NCBI GenBank assembly: GCA_037954235.1
Contig: JBBMOA010000004.1
Span: forward strand, 8,091,099-8,155,098
From: Aulostomus chinensis
Lineage: Eukaryota; Chordata; Actinopteri; Syngnathiformes; Aulostomidae
DNA: 64,000 nt
Reading direction: 5' to 3'
The notes beneath the pieces were generated by a model. That model did not search any database. It saw only the letters and a program-made list of their open reading frames with translations, and had not been told where the DNA came from. The position numbers and the translations under genes were made by a program. This document shows, one piece after another, positions 36,501 to 49,433 of this stretch (its first letter is position 1; each line of letters starts with the position of its first letter).

Positions 36501-39500
36501 CCTCCAGCATCCACTGGTCTGGTGTTTACTGGTGGATCTGATGTAGACCTGAACCCCCAACATCCACAGGTATGGTGTTTGCTGGAGGATCTGATGTAGA
36601 ACTGAACCTCCACCATCCACTGGTCTGGTGTTTACTGGTGGATCTGATGTAGAACTCAACCTCCAGCTTCCACGGGTCTGGTGTTTACTGGTGGATCTGA
36701 TGTAGAACTGAACCTCAACCATTCCCCGGTCTGGTGTTTACTGGTAGATCTGGCGTAGAACTGTACTTCCACCATCCACCGGTCTGGTGTTTACAGGTGG
36801 ATCTGATTTAGAACTGAACCTCCAACGTCCACCAGTCTGGTGTTTACTGGTGGATCTGATGTGGACCTGAACCTCCAACATCCACCTGTCTGGTGTTTAC
36901 TGGTGGATCTGATGTAGAACTGAACCTCAAACATCCACCAGTCTGGTTTTTACTGGTGGATCTGATGTAGACCTGAACCCCCAACATCCACAGGTATGGT
37001 GTTTGCTGGAGGATCTGATGTAGAACTGAACCTCCACCATCCACGGGTCTGGTGTTTACTGGTGGATCTGACGTAGAACTGAACCTCCACCATCCACCGG
37101 TCTGGTGTTTACTGGTGGATCTGGCGTAGAACTGAACCTCCCCCATCCACCGGTCTGGTGTTTACAGGTGGATCTGATGTAGAACTGAACCTCCAGCATC
37201 CACCAGTCTGGTGTTTACTGGTGGATCTGATGTAGAACTGAACCTCCAACATCCACCAGTCTGGTGTTTACTGGTGGATCTGATGTAGAACTGAACCTCC
37301 AGCATCCACGGGTCTGGTGTTTACTGGTGGATCTGATGTAGAACTGAACCTCCAGCATCCACTGGTCTGGTGTTTACTGGTGGATCTGATGTAGAACTGA
37401 ACCTCCTGCATCCATTGGTCTGGTGTTTACAGGTGGACCTGATGTAGAACTGAACCTCCAACATCCACCGGTCTGGTGTTTACAGGTGGATCTGATGTAG
37501 AACTGAACCTCCGACATCCACCGGTCTGGTGTTTACAGGTGGATCTGATGTAGAACTGAACCTCCGACATCCACCTGTCTGGTGTTTACTGGTGGATCTG
37601 ATGTAGAACTGAACCTCCACCACCCATCAGTCTGGTGTTTACTGGTGGATCTGATGTAGAACTGAACCTCCAGCATCCACCAGTCGGGTGTTTACTGGTG
37701 GATCTGATGTAGAACTGAACCTCCAACATCCACGGGTCTGGTGTTTACTGGTGGATCTGATGTAGAACTGAACCTCCTGCATCCACTGGTCTGGTGTTTA
37801 CAGGTGGATCTGATGTAGAACTGAACCTGCTAGGGAGAAGAAGGAGCCAGGTGTTCCACAAGGAGAATGTACTTCTGAGTTTTAGATCTTGTTTCTGTCT
37901 TCCTCTCTGTGCTGATGTGGTTCGTCACTTACCTGTCTGGTGCTTGTGGTCTATTCCCATGGTGGAGGCGAACTCTGGTTTGTAGTCAAACTCAACAAGT
38001 CTCATCTGATTGATTCTCCTCAGCTGCTGTTCAGAGTCGACCTGACAAACAGGAGAACACATTTATTCTACAAAGTGAGGGATCAGAATAAAATTTGAAT
38101 TTGAGGCATTAAAAGAGGAATTCATTGACTGTAACTAAAACTGAATTGCTTTTTATACAATATAACAATATGACATTCAACAGCATGACTCTTTTTTAAT
38201 ATGAAGTTAGTATTCAAAATTTCAGATTAAAAGTCTTGAACTGTTGATAGTGACAAAGATGATCCTGTTTTAATAACCATGGTGGTGCTTTGCCAAGTCT
38301 CATCACTAGTTTCAAGCTCCAGGTGCTCCAGCATGTTACTGAGGCTGGTCCAGTGCCTCCATGTAGGGGAGCAGCAGGAGACGTTTGGTCCATGGACCCA
38401 GAAGAGGCTGGTCTCTGGTCAGTGGAGTCATGAGGGACGAGATATTAGAGACTCATCAATCAGACCTGCAGAGGAGCAGCACTGCTGCCTGAGGACCTGA
38501 AGACATGGACCCCCACATCTGCCAGACCACATCCATTTCTTCCCAGACCTGCTCCACCTCCTGCTGCCCCTGTAATAACCATCAGACATGCCCGCTCCTT
38601 CTCCTGGAGCAGGAGGAGGTCTGGTTCTCCAGGTGAGGAGCGTTCTCCTGAGATGAAATGTGAGTATCACTTAGGCGCCTAACCTCCCAGTCCTGGATCA
38701 ACCTGGGCTTTAGAGGGAACAACACCAGACCCTCTGAATGGCCTGAGTGATGTCACACCTGGAACACACCTGTGAATATTCAGGTGTCTACTGACAGCCC
38801 CTTGGTGCCCTGGTTTGTGTTCTGATTACATGCTTCTAAACACCAGAATGAGGCTGAACAGGCTCTGAACACATGGTGCCATCTGCCAACCACCTGGTGC
38901 TAAAAAAAAAAATCGTTCAGATAGGGAGTGATATGTTGTGCTGATCTGAAAATTTTATGTGAAAAACAAGTTTTCCAGTTTGGTTCAAACTATGTTATTA
39001 ATGACCTCTAACATAGTTTTCTACTTCTACGCTAATTCTGCTTTCCATATTAAGCTAGCAAATATCAGTGTTCACGATAGCTCTGAAAGCTGATAATCTA
39101 TTATGTATAATTCTAACAAATATTTATCTTTCGTATCAATTATCAACTACAAAATAATACAAAATGTACATCAAAATACTATACTACTACTACTACTACT
39201 AACTATAGATAATTTTCTGAGTGGGGAACAAAAATAATGAGAAAAGGTATATTTCAGCATATCCTGATGTCATTACATACTTTCCCAGTTGCTATCATTG
39301 CTATAATTACAGCTCGACTAAGCCATCTAATTAGACTGCAACCATCATTCCGGTATATCTGAATGAAGTAGAATTCATTCTTGATGGACGTATGTCTGCC
39401 TCTGTCTGCTGTCTCAGGAACACTAGGTGAAGGTATGTCCCCTTACAGCTGGGTGCGCTCAGATTTTATTCTTGTTCAACTTTTGCATCACAAACAACAC

Positions 39501-41091
39501 AAATTTGCTAACGAACAGTATCTCTGACAAAGGACTTAGATTCACATTTTTAAGCTGAGACAGCGTATATTGTCTCCTTGTCTGTTCAGAAATGTTTTGT
39601 TGCCCACCATGACAACTCCTTCTTGAATGTTCTGTGTTTGATTTTTGGGTCAACTACAGCGGCGGGACCTATGAACATGTGCAGAACAGCAGAGCATCAG
39701 GCCAGATTGGGGCCAATTGAAGCTTAAAAACATGTCGGAGCACATCGAGCCCCGAAGCATTACCTAGGTATATTTGCAGAACTTTGAAAAGTACAATTAC
39801 AGTCGGACTAACATGTTTACATGTATTTTAAAAGTCCAATTTAATTTACACAATAATTGAACTTTTTCGAACATTATGTAAATGCACAGAGGGATCAGAC
39901 TTAAGGGGCGATGCTGGTGGCATATTGTCTTGTAATGAGGTAAACAAACACTGGAACCCAGTGAAACATCCTACAAGTATTCGTCACTCATGTGTGTGTT
40001 GCTACCTTAAGATTTTCCCTCTCAGCTCATATCAAGGATGTTAATGTTTCCTTGTTTCTTACAAAGGAGGTTGATGCCACAAGTTTCTGATCATATTCAG
40101 CCCACTTTAAGTTTGAAGAGTGAAAGTGACGAACATCTTACCTCCTGGATGTTCTGTTTAGCACGGCAGTCTGAAGGCTGCATGACGGTACCCATCACTT
40201 TGGCGTTGCCACAGACAACAAGCGCCTCATCAGGAGTGTTGGTGTTGATGCCAACTCGGCTCTGACAGACCACTGTATCTTGCGCTGTACCGCGCTGCCA
40301 TAAGGCGTCCCCATCCATCTCAAACTGGCCAGGGTTTGAAGCCTAAGGGATTAGGTTTATGGGTGTTAATTTTTGTGGGTTCAATGCTTTCAGAGTGCAG
40401 AGTTGTTAATATGGTTTATTGTCAACGACATTACCCTGACAATGATTCTCTCTGACACCTGAGCTGTAAGTAAGAAGGTCTCGTGTTTCACAGCTGCGTA
40501 CAAACCAACCACCATCTGAAAATATCTACACAAACACACAGCAACAGTGACTGTATAGCCCCTCTCTTATTGTTAGTCATTCATTCATACAAACTCAAAC
40601 ACAAACCTCTGGTCAGGGTTGGGCTTGCCTTTCTTCCTCATATTGTTGGCCGTTGTCTCGCTGAAGTGCAGGCGGCCAAGCGTAACCTTGGTGATTTTGC
40701 CACTGGGCAGATTAACCCTGAAGAAGAAGTAAAAGTTTTCATTTACGTAAAAAAAAAAAAAAAAGACATTTACATGACTTCAAATTCTGTTCAATTTTGA
40801 CATGAACAACTCATGAACTCAAATTATAGTTCAATCAGGATTACTTTCATCAACAAGGAAACTTAATTGCCAAGGCAATTTTAATTTTGTGGAACGGTTC
40901 TTTTCAGGGACCACACACACACACACACACACACACATTATACATATATACATACATACATACATTATATATATATACATATATACATACATAAATACAT
41001 AATATATATGTGTGTGTGTGTGTGTATATATAATGTGTATATATGTATATATACTGTATATATATGTATGAATGTATACTGTGTGTATATA

Positions 41092-41124
<33 letters not shown>

Positions 41125-41375
41125 GAATGTATACTGTATATATACTGTATATATATACGTTCTCCCTGTGCCTGTGTGGGTTCTCTCTGGTACTCCAGCT
41201 TCCTCCACAGTCCAAAGACATCAAGAGGGACCAGGTTAATCCAGACTCTAAATTGACCGTAGGCGTGGCTGGGAGAGCCAATGGTTGTCTGTCTCTATGT
41301 GTTGGCCCTGCCATGGACTGGTGACCTGTATATATCTACATATATCTATACATCTATCTATCTATCTATCTATAC

Positions 41376-41417
<42 letters not shown>

Positions 41418-41427
41418 ACATCTATAC

Positions 41428-41469
<42 letters not shown>

Positions 41470-41480
41470 ACATCTATCTA

Positions 41481-41511
<31 letters not shown>

Positions 41512-41631
41512 ATGTATATATACATATACATATATACATACATACATATATATCCATATATCCATACATATATACAGACATACATATGTACATATATACA
41601 TACACACACACATATATATATGTATATATAT

Positions 41632-41666
<35 letters not shown>

Positions 41667-44600
41667 CATACATAGATAGGCTGCACGGTGGTGCAGTGGT
41701 CAGCACTGTGGCCTCACAGCAAGAAGGTTCCAGGTTCAAGTCCCGGCTGCAGCACGGGGTCTTTCTGGGTGAGTCTCCACGTTCTCCCTGTTCCTGCTGG
41801 GTTCTCTCTGGTACTCCAGCTTCTTCCCACAGTCCAAAGACATCAATTTGGGGACAAGGCTGATTGACTCTCTAAATTGACCGTAGGTATGAATGTGTGT
41901 GTGAATGGTTGTCTGTCTCTATGTGTTGGCCCTGCGATGGACTGGTGACCTGTCCAGGGTGAACGGCGCCTCTTGCCGTAGACACTGGGATAGGCTCCAC
42001 CCCCCCACGACCCTTACTAGTGAGGAATAAGCGGAAGACGACGATGGATGGATGGACATACATAGATATATACAGTATATACATACATATAAAGCTACTC
42101 AAATAAGGCGGAATGTCACTGAACAATGGAATGTGTGGAGGGAGATAAGTGGTTGGCCCCTGAAGGTGGCTTGGAGCAGCTGAGCCTCAGCTAATATAGC
42201 AGAGTTGTCAACAGAGCTTAACTTCTTGACCTGCCTGAACATGCATGCAAGGCACTTGCTTCCTACCTGATGGGGTGGAAGGGTTTTTTACTGCGGTCGG
42301 GCTGGGACTGCTCAATGGTCACCTGGTGGCTGGGTGTCTCCAGCTGTGAGGATGATGATGATGATGAAAACATACAAATGTTACACAAAAAAATACTGTG
42401 AGAACACCGAGCGTCACTTGTAGCTTGTCTTGCCTTCAGGTGACAATACCCAGAACTTTTCAGATTCTAGTTAGATGTTAATGGTGAGATGAGGTAGTCG
42501 TAACTGTTTCTAACCTAGCAGGTTGTTTCAGTGATGGTGCAAAGTCTAGCACATCTTCAGATCTGAATCTGGGTATGTGGTGATTGCTGACTGAAATGAT
42601 GTGAGGAATTAAGGATGAGATTTCTACACACCTTGATCCCAAACACTTTTATCTGGAAGTGGTCGACCTCTTGTGGCCCGATAGGTGTTCGGACATATCG
42701 TGGTTCCGCAGCAACGATGATCTGAACTGTGACCTGGAAGTGGTTCTTTTTTTGGCAAATAAAAGCCTCGTCAGCTGTAGAATAGTTGAAGCCTTTATCT
42801 GTGTCCACATGGTAGGCAGGGGGTGACCTGGTAAAGGAGGACAAACACATTGCTGGTGACACTTAACCTGATTCCTTTGAGCTGTTTGGGTTAGGGTTAA
42901 TCCTGATGTAAACATGGTACTATTCAACATATTTCATCACAAAGGAAATTCTTATGTTAAAACACTATTACACTCACAGAGTCTGGTAGCTGTTATCGAA
43001 CAGGGTGCTCCACTCTTCTGCCACATACTTTTCCCAGGTAAGCACCTGGAAAAATCCAAGCCCACCGCCACTGCTATGAGTACCATCGGCTTCACTGTCG
43101 GTCAGGTCAACTCCTGCTGTCAGCGCCTCTGACTCAGATCGTCTCCTCTTTTTACTGTCCGGGGAGCTAAAAGCCAGTGAGGCAGATGGATTTAGTCTCA
43201 TCCCATGACAGCCAGCAACAACACTCACAGCTCATCAAACAGATTCTTTCATGCGCCTCCATCCTTTTGCAAAATATATCAACGTATGACCTGGCTATTG
43301 GGAATAAATAAATAGAAAGACAGACCCAATGAGATATGTTATCCATTTTCATGGAGGTTCCAATACAATAATACAAATTCCCCTAAATGGTGAATGCTAC
43401 ATATATCTTATGTGGATCATGGCTGATACCCTTGGCTTATTGAAAAAGTGTAAAAGAACTTTTGTATCAATGTTTGTAGGGTTACAGCGTTATGATGTTT
43501 ACTAAAACAGAATATATGCAACATAGCCATGATTAGACTTCTAACTGGAATTAAGCCTTTGTGTCTTCAAGCAAAGATGTTGGACGCCAGATTTAGCTGA
43601 TCAAAAGGACTCAGGCTAACAAAGCCGAGGGTCATCTCACCAGGAGTGTAGTGTGGAGGTGGAGCCCAGCGGGCATGTTGATGGAAACAGGGCTAAACCT
43701 GCAACCTGGCCCGGGCCAGCACAGGGCATATTGTTTGAGGAAGGCAGGGGCGGGGAAGGAGGCGTTGGTGGAGTGTAAACCTGTGAGCAGCTCTCCAAAG
43801 ACAGGCAACGTGTGTGTTCGTGTGACTGGTGTGTGTACTGGTGGACAGCTGCAGGTGGCGCAGGTGAGGTGTCAGACTTGATGTAAGTATTAGTGAGGCC
43901 AAGAGAGCGGAGCTGATCGAGGGTCAGCAGGTCAGGGGTTGCGTAGGTAGACCCTTGACCCTTCAAGCTACAGGAAGCAGGAGGATGTTGCAACACTTCT
44001 TTGGGGGTCTGCTGGACTGACCAGTAGGGATGCTCAGACTGGAAATCTGCCAACAAAAGAAATTCTGTAAATTATCTAAAGGATTTTATTCTCTTGTAGT
44101 CAAGTTCAAACCAATCACACTAGACCAAAAGGATATTAGCAATTAACCATCTTCTGGGTGCCTTTAAAGGAAATAAACCACCTGATTTTGAGTTTTTAGA
44201 GGATGTAACAAACCTATCTTACTTTAAAAAATATCCATCTTACTTCCAACATTAAAAAAGAATCCCACTTCTGGGACCCTCAAGGAAAGAATACAACTAA
44301 CTTTTGGGGACTCAACAGAACAAAGAAATCAGTGCTCAGGATCTTAAATAAGTAGCAGATCTATCCTCTGGGTACCCTAAAGTGAGTGACCCACCTCACT
44401 TCTGTAGACACTGAAGGAAGTAATACATCTAGTTTTGAGGAACCTAAATGAAGTAAACCATCTTACTTCTGGATAACCTACAAGGAGTTGATGCAACACA
44501 TTTCTTGACCTGCTGCGGCCCTGTCCTCTCTTTGGACAAAATTAATCTGGCACCATAACAATTCCTCATCATAACAGTAAATCCTATCAAATTCAAATGT

Positions 44601-47600
44601 TTTTTGTGAATTCAGTGGTTAAGACTGAGGGACATACCTGGTATCTGTGCAGGTGAGCAGGTCTCTGAGCTTGAATCAGGAGGAGACTCAGGAAGTATGC
44701 TGGGAAATTAGTGTGAAAAATAAACAAACTGATGCATTATAAAAACAGTATAAATGGGTGTTCTTTTAGTGTTGGTATATTACTATTGAGATCCCCTGGT
44801 TCTTTGTAGAATGAGATAGTTCTCTATTTACAACCTTAATTCAGATAACCAAGTAGAGCAGTGATGCTTTTATGTGTATGTTACAGGATTACGTGTCACT
44901 TATTATTACAGCAACTGGTATTAAAACTTTTATCACTCTTTTATTATAGAATTTACATTTTACATTTCCTCTTTGCTCCTGTAACACTTTAAATTGAATA
45001 ATAATCAAGGTAACAACAACAACAATTGGCTATTGATTTTGGTCTTTGGTAAGTGAACTGGCTGGTCATTGTTTTATCTAACCCTGAAACTCTTCATACT
45101 CAAGAGATGATACAGTTCGATCTGACTTATCAATAATTCATCATTGAAAAAGTGATCTAATACTCACTATGAAACACTGGACACAAGAAGTTTGATAGGT
45201 GATTATCAGAGACTTTACACTCATTTGCATTGTCTGCATGTGAATCTTACAAACTACTGGGGTCCATGTCGTTGCTGAGGTACTGCTCCAGGATGCTGGT
45301 ATCCACCGCAACAGAACAGTCCAACATGCCACCCACATCCTGACCTGCAACCAGACCATAATCAATCATTCTTGAAAAAAACTGAAAAAAAAGAACCAGA
45401 TACCTGCCTGTTTCCTGTTGTAAGCACTCCGGCTGACAATAGTAGATTAAACCAAAGTAATACCAAGCATCAAGGCGTCTCCTATCCCACTTGAGAACCA
45501 CTGGAAAACACTTTGATCTCTTTTGGAACCTTCTTAAGAAAGACGTTTTCCTGAAGACTCAAGTGAAGAACAAAAAAACTACCTTTAAGTCAACTTGAGC
45601 ATTATTAAGGATCTCCACAAGGACCCCTATGACCACACCAAAATCAAGCTGAATCTTTTTAGGGTCCCTTAATTACAACTAGCAACCACCAAAGCCAGCT
45701 CAACCCGACTGGAGCCTACTCACCAACAGCCAAAACCACTCCAAGGACACACGGACACCCTAAAGATCTTCTTCAAGACACTACAACCCCTACAGTATAT
45801 TAACCACTTGGAATTTTTTTTAAGGACTTCTGTCCTCTTCACAATAAATAGAACTTCACCTGAACGTCATCAAGCATATGGCACAACTTCAAAATAAGCT
45901 GTTCCGCGTCTCACACATACCTGGAAGCTCCTGGAAACTCATCAAGGACTCTGTGAGCATCCAAACACCCACTGAAACCATTTCAGATGGACAGAAATTT
46001 TTTTAGTCCTTTTGGAAATTTAACATGGGCCATACAGCAAATGCCAGACAATGAAATACACCTCCATGCTACCTGCAGTTATAAAAACAACAGTCATCAC
46101 CAATACAACACCCTCACATTGCCACCAACACAGAACAATCACCATCTCACTGAAGCACTCGACATAAAATGCAGCATCCAGTGGTTCAGTACTGGTTGGC
46201 ACTAATGGTCTGAGGGCCCGGTTAGTTGGGACAGGTGCTCTTGGTACCACCTGATTGGAATAGCTCTTATCCACTTAAGGGTTATGACACATCTCTCATG
46301 CCTGCATCTTTCTCTCTACTCACCTCTCACATATCATCATCATGAAATTCCACTGGATGTAGTAAATACCTACACTTTGCTTTTGTACTCACTGACACTG
46401 GCCATCACCAGGCAGCTAAGCAGAGATGAAAAGGCTTTTCACTACACCTGATATGTCTCTGCCCAAGGCAAATTGGGAATTGAGATGAAGCCTGGGATGA
46501 AACATGCTACTGTTTCCACCTAAAAAACAATGCAGCCCCATACTATGGTGTCATTCATGCAAGAACACAAAGGGAAAAAAGGTACACCTGCAAAATGAAG
46601 AAGTCATTTAAGGATGAATTCAACTTTCCAATGCAGCATTACGAAGAAACAAGGTTTGCTTTTTGTTAAGTCTGTAGGTGCAATTTTTTTCATTTTAAAC
46701 TGGGGATGCACACTGCTAAGCAGTTCTCATATGAGAGCACAAGTCAAACAGTGAGAGCACAACCTGAAAGCTGCTCTACAAAAGCTGAAGGGAGCTGACA
46801 TGATGCTTAATGATGATAAAGATGAAATCCTTCTGGACAGGGAGCACACCAACACAGAGCTGAAAACACCTGCTCCATCTGATTCTGCTTCCCTGCACTC
46901 CTACTTAGGACTTGTGTCTCGCCCAGCTTTGCAATATTTACTGTATCATTCCAATGCATGATTGTATCACTGTTAATGTGCGTTTACATGGACTGATGGT
47001 GCACAAAACAGTTTTAATGAGGTTATTCAGCTCCAGATAAACAGCCCCGCTCTCACATTGTTTCAAGGGAAGGTGTTTGCTCAGGTTCAACTGGATGGCA
47101 CAGAAAAACTGGTTGCCTTTGCATTTTGCACACTGTCTTTGGCTAAACAGAAGTAGTCTACTGTTGAGAAGGAGGATCTGGCATGTGTGTGGGCTACAGA
47201 AAAAGGCAGACGTGCTTATGGGGCTGTCATTTTACCCTTCATTCTGATCATCAAGCACTCACCAAAGGCTTACAATAAAAGACACGCTGGGGTGTGCAGT
47301 GCTGAATGGTCAGCATGCCTACTGTGCTTTGACCTTGACGTCATCTACAGACCCGTTTCCCAAAACTAAACAGCTGCATGCCTTTCATGGCTTCCCCTTC
47401 CCGCTTCTGCTGATCCTGTGGTGGAGCCTGAAATAGTTGCCCACATCTCGTCAACACTCAGCTCCTTCTCAGTGACTGAGTTTGAAGCAGTCTGCCTTGC
47501 CTGCCCTGAGGTGACAGAACTGCCTGCACAGAATGACAAGGGATGGCCCTCTTTCATAAAAACTGGTGAGACACAATCTAACAGCCTAACAAAATGTCAG

Positions 47601-49371
47601 AGATGAAGTCACAGTGAAGGACAATTGTGTTTTTAGGGACTGTTGTGTCATTGTACCATTTGCATTACACCACACCCTGGTCACTCTGGCCAATGAGAGT
47701 CACCAGGGTATTGTGAGAACTAAGCAGCATCTGCAGACTGTTTTGGAGGCCAGAGATGGACTTTCACATTAAGGGCTGCATAGTCTGGGTGGCTTGCCAA
47801 AGTAATGACCTTAAAAAAAACTAGGTTTTGACATAGTGGGACCTTTGCGACAGCTCTACCTGTCTGCTGTCACGCCATTACATGAACAGACTACTTCTCA
47901 TCGTGGCCCAAAGGCCTGGATGGGCTACAGGTTCACAGGGCCAGCCACACACTACTTCTGCCACTTCAGCACATGAACTACTTAACAGATGAAAGATGCA
48001 TATTAAGCTTGACACACTTGCCCTGCCTTCTGCCATATTGATGCCGGGAGATTCTTTGTGAAGAACGAGCCAAGAGAAGTTAGCCAAGATGAAATGTTAC
48101 TCTGACTCCAAGCACAGAAAAAGGGGGTGGATAGCATTACACCACCTCTCCATATGCCCTCTGGAAAAGAGCTTAGGCACAAGCACCCACCCGCTCAGCA
48201 ATGGTAAAAAGTGGAATGTATCCCGTCTTGTTCATGTCCCCTCGGCAGCTGACTGAGCTGTGTTGCCAAGCCACAACAGGACTCTAATGCCTCCATGCCC
48301 CACACTCAGTCACGCCAAGAAACAAGCATAGCTGGCATAAAGACTCTGTCATGGACTGAAGAGTAACCACAAAGTTTGAGTCCTTCATTGATTAGAAAGA
48401 AAGGAATGAAAAAATGTTAAAACATTTTTCTATGTTGTTCATGTATGTTGCAAGTTGTTAGATGTTACATACTATCAGTCGCTTGTTGCAAGTAAGATTC
48501 TTTTATGGAGAGAAGAAATGTGTTATGCTTTTGCTTTACACAATGCTTCTGTCAGCCTCTACCTGGCGTGAGTAAAATGCCATCCTAATCCAGCCTGCTC
48601 ACTCCTTTGTTTTCAACATCCAGCATTACACATACATATTGACACTACTTTTTACAAATGTGAATTCTCAGATCCAGTTCAATCAATCAATCAATGTGTT
48701 TCACTGTCTTGATCTAATACATATTCATTCGAGGAGGTTATGTATTAAGGCCAGGATAATTTCTCTTTATGTTTGTTAGTTAAATCATTCGGTCAGATTA
48801 CAAATCATGGCTTTGTACAGACAGCTTTTCAGAACAGGCAGATAAGACCATGGGAAGAGAAAAGTGAAACAGCTCACCACTGAAGAACTGCTGCAACGCC
48901 TCATTCTCTCCCAGCACCTGGAGCCGTTCCATACCGCCCAGCAGGAGGTGCTGCAGCTTGCGTGCGGAGTGAAATCACAAGACTGGAGTTGCCATTAAAG
49001 GCCAGGAAACACACATAGAAAATTATACAAAGATTGATTGCTGTTAGCTCTTTTGAGCTTTTTTTATTATTTAAATGATCCAAAGATTAGGATGGGAGTC
49101 CAAAATTGATACAGGACTGAAATCAGTTATTTTGAGTTACTGTAAGAGATATTGTTTATCTGACCATAGATCAAAAACTGTCGTGATTGGAGTCACATTG
49201 TCAGATCTTCCATGAAGATGTCTACAAGCTGAATCTAAGGCACAGCGCCAGCTGGTGGCTACAGGAAGAAAGACTGATAGAACAAACATCACATGATCTA
49301 CAGCTATATTACATACAGGAAGTGTATGTTCACTGTGGTAGCCTGCTCCTCCCTTTCTCTCTACTCAACAC

Positions 49372-49433
<62 letters not shown>

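Noticed and set aside
32869..37146. Series of 76-100-codon minus-strand frames with repeated VLHQI motifs
   Set aside because: Produced by the 53-bp satellite, whose frame is reopened every three units.
32524..37830. CRISPR-like regular repeats
   Set aside because: There are no unique spacers; units are contiguous and the DNA is vertebrate.
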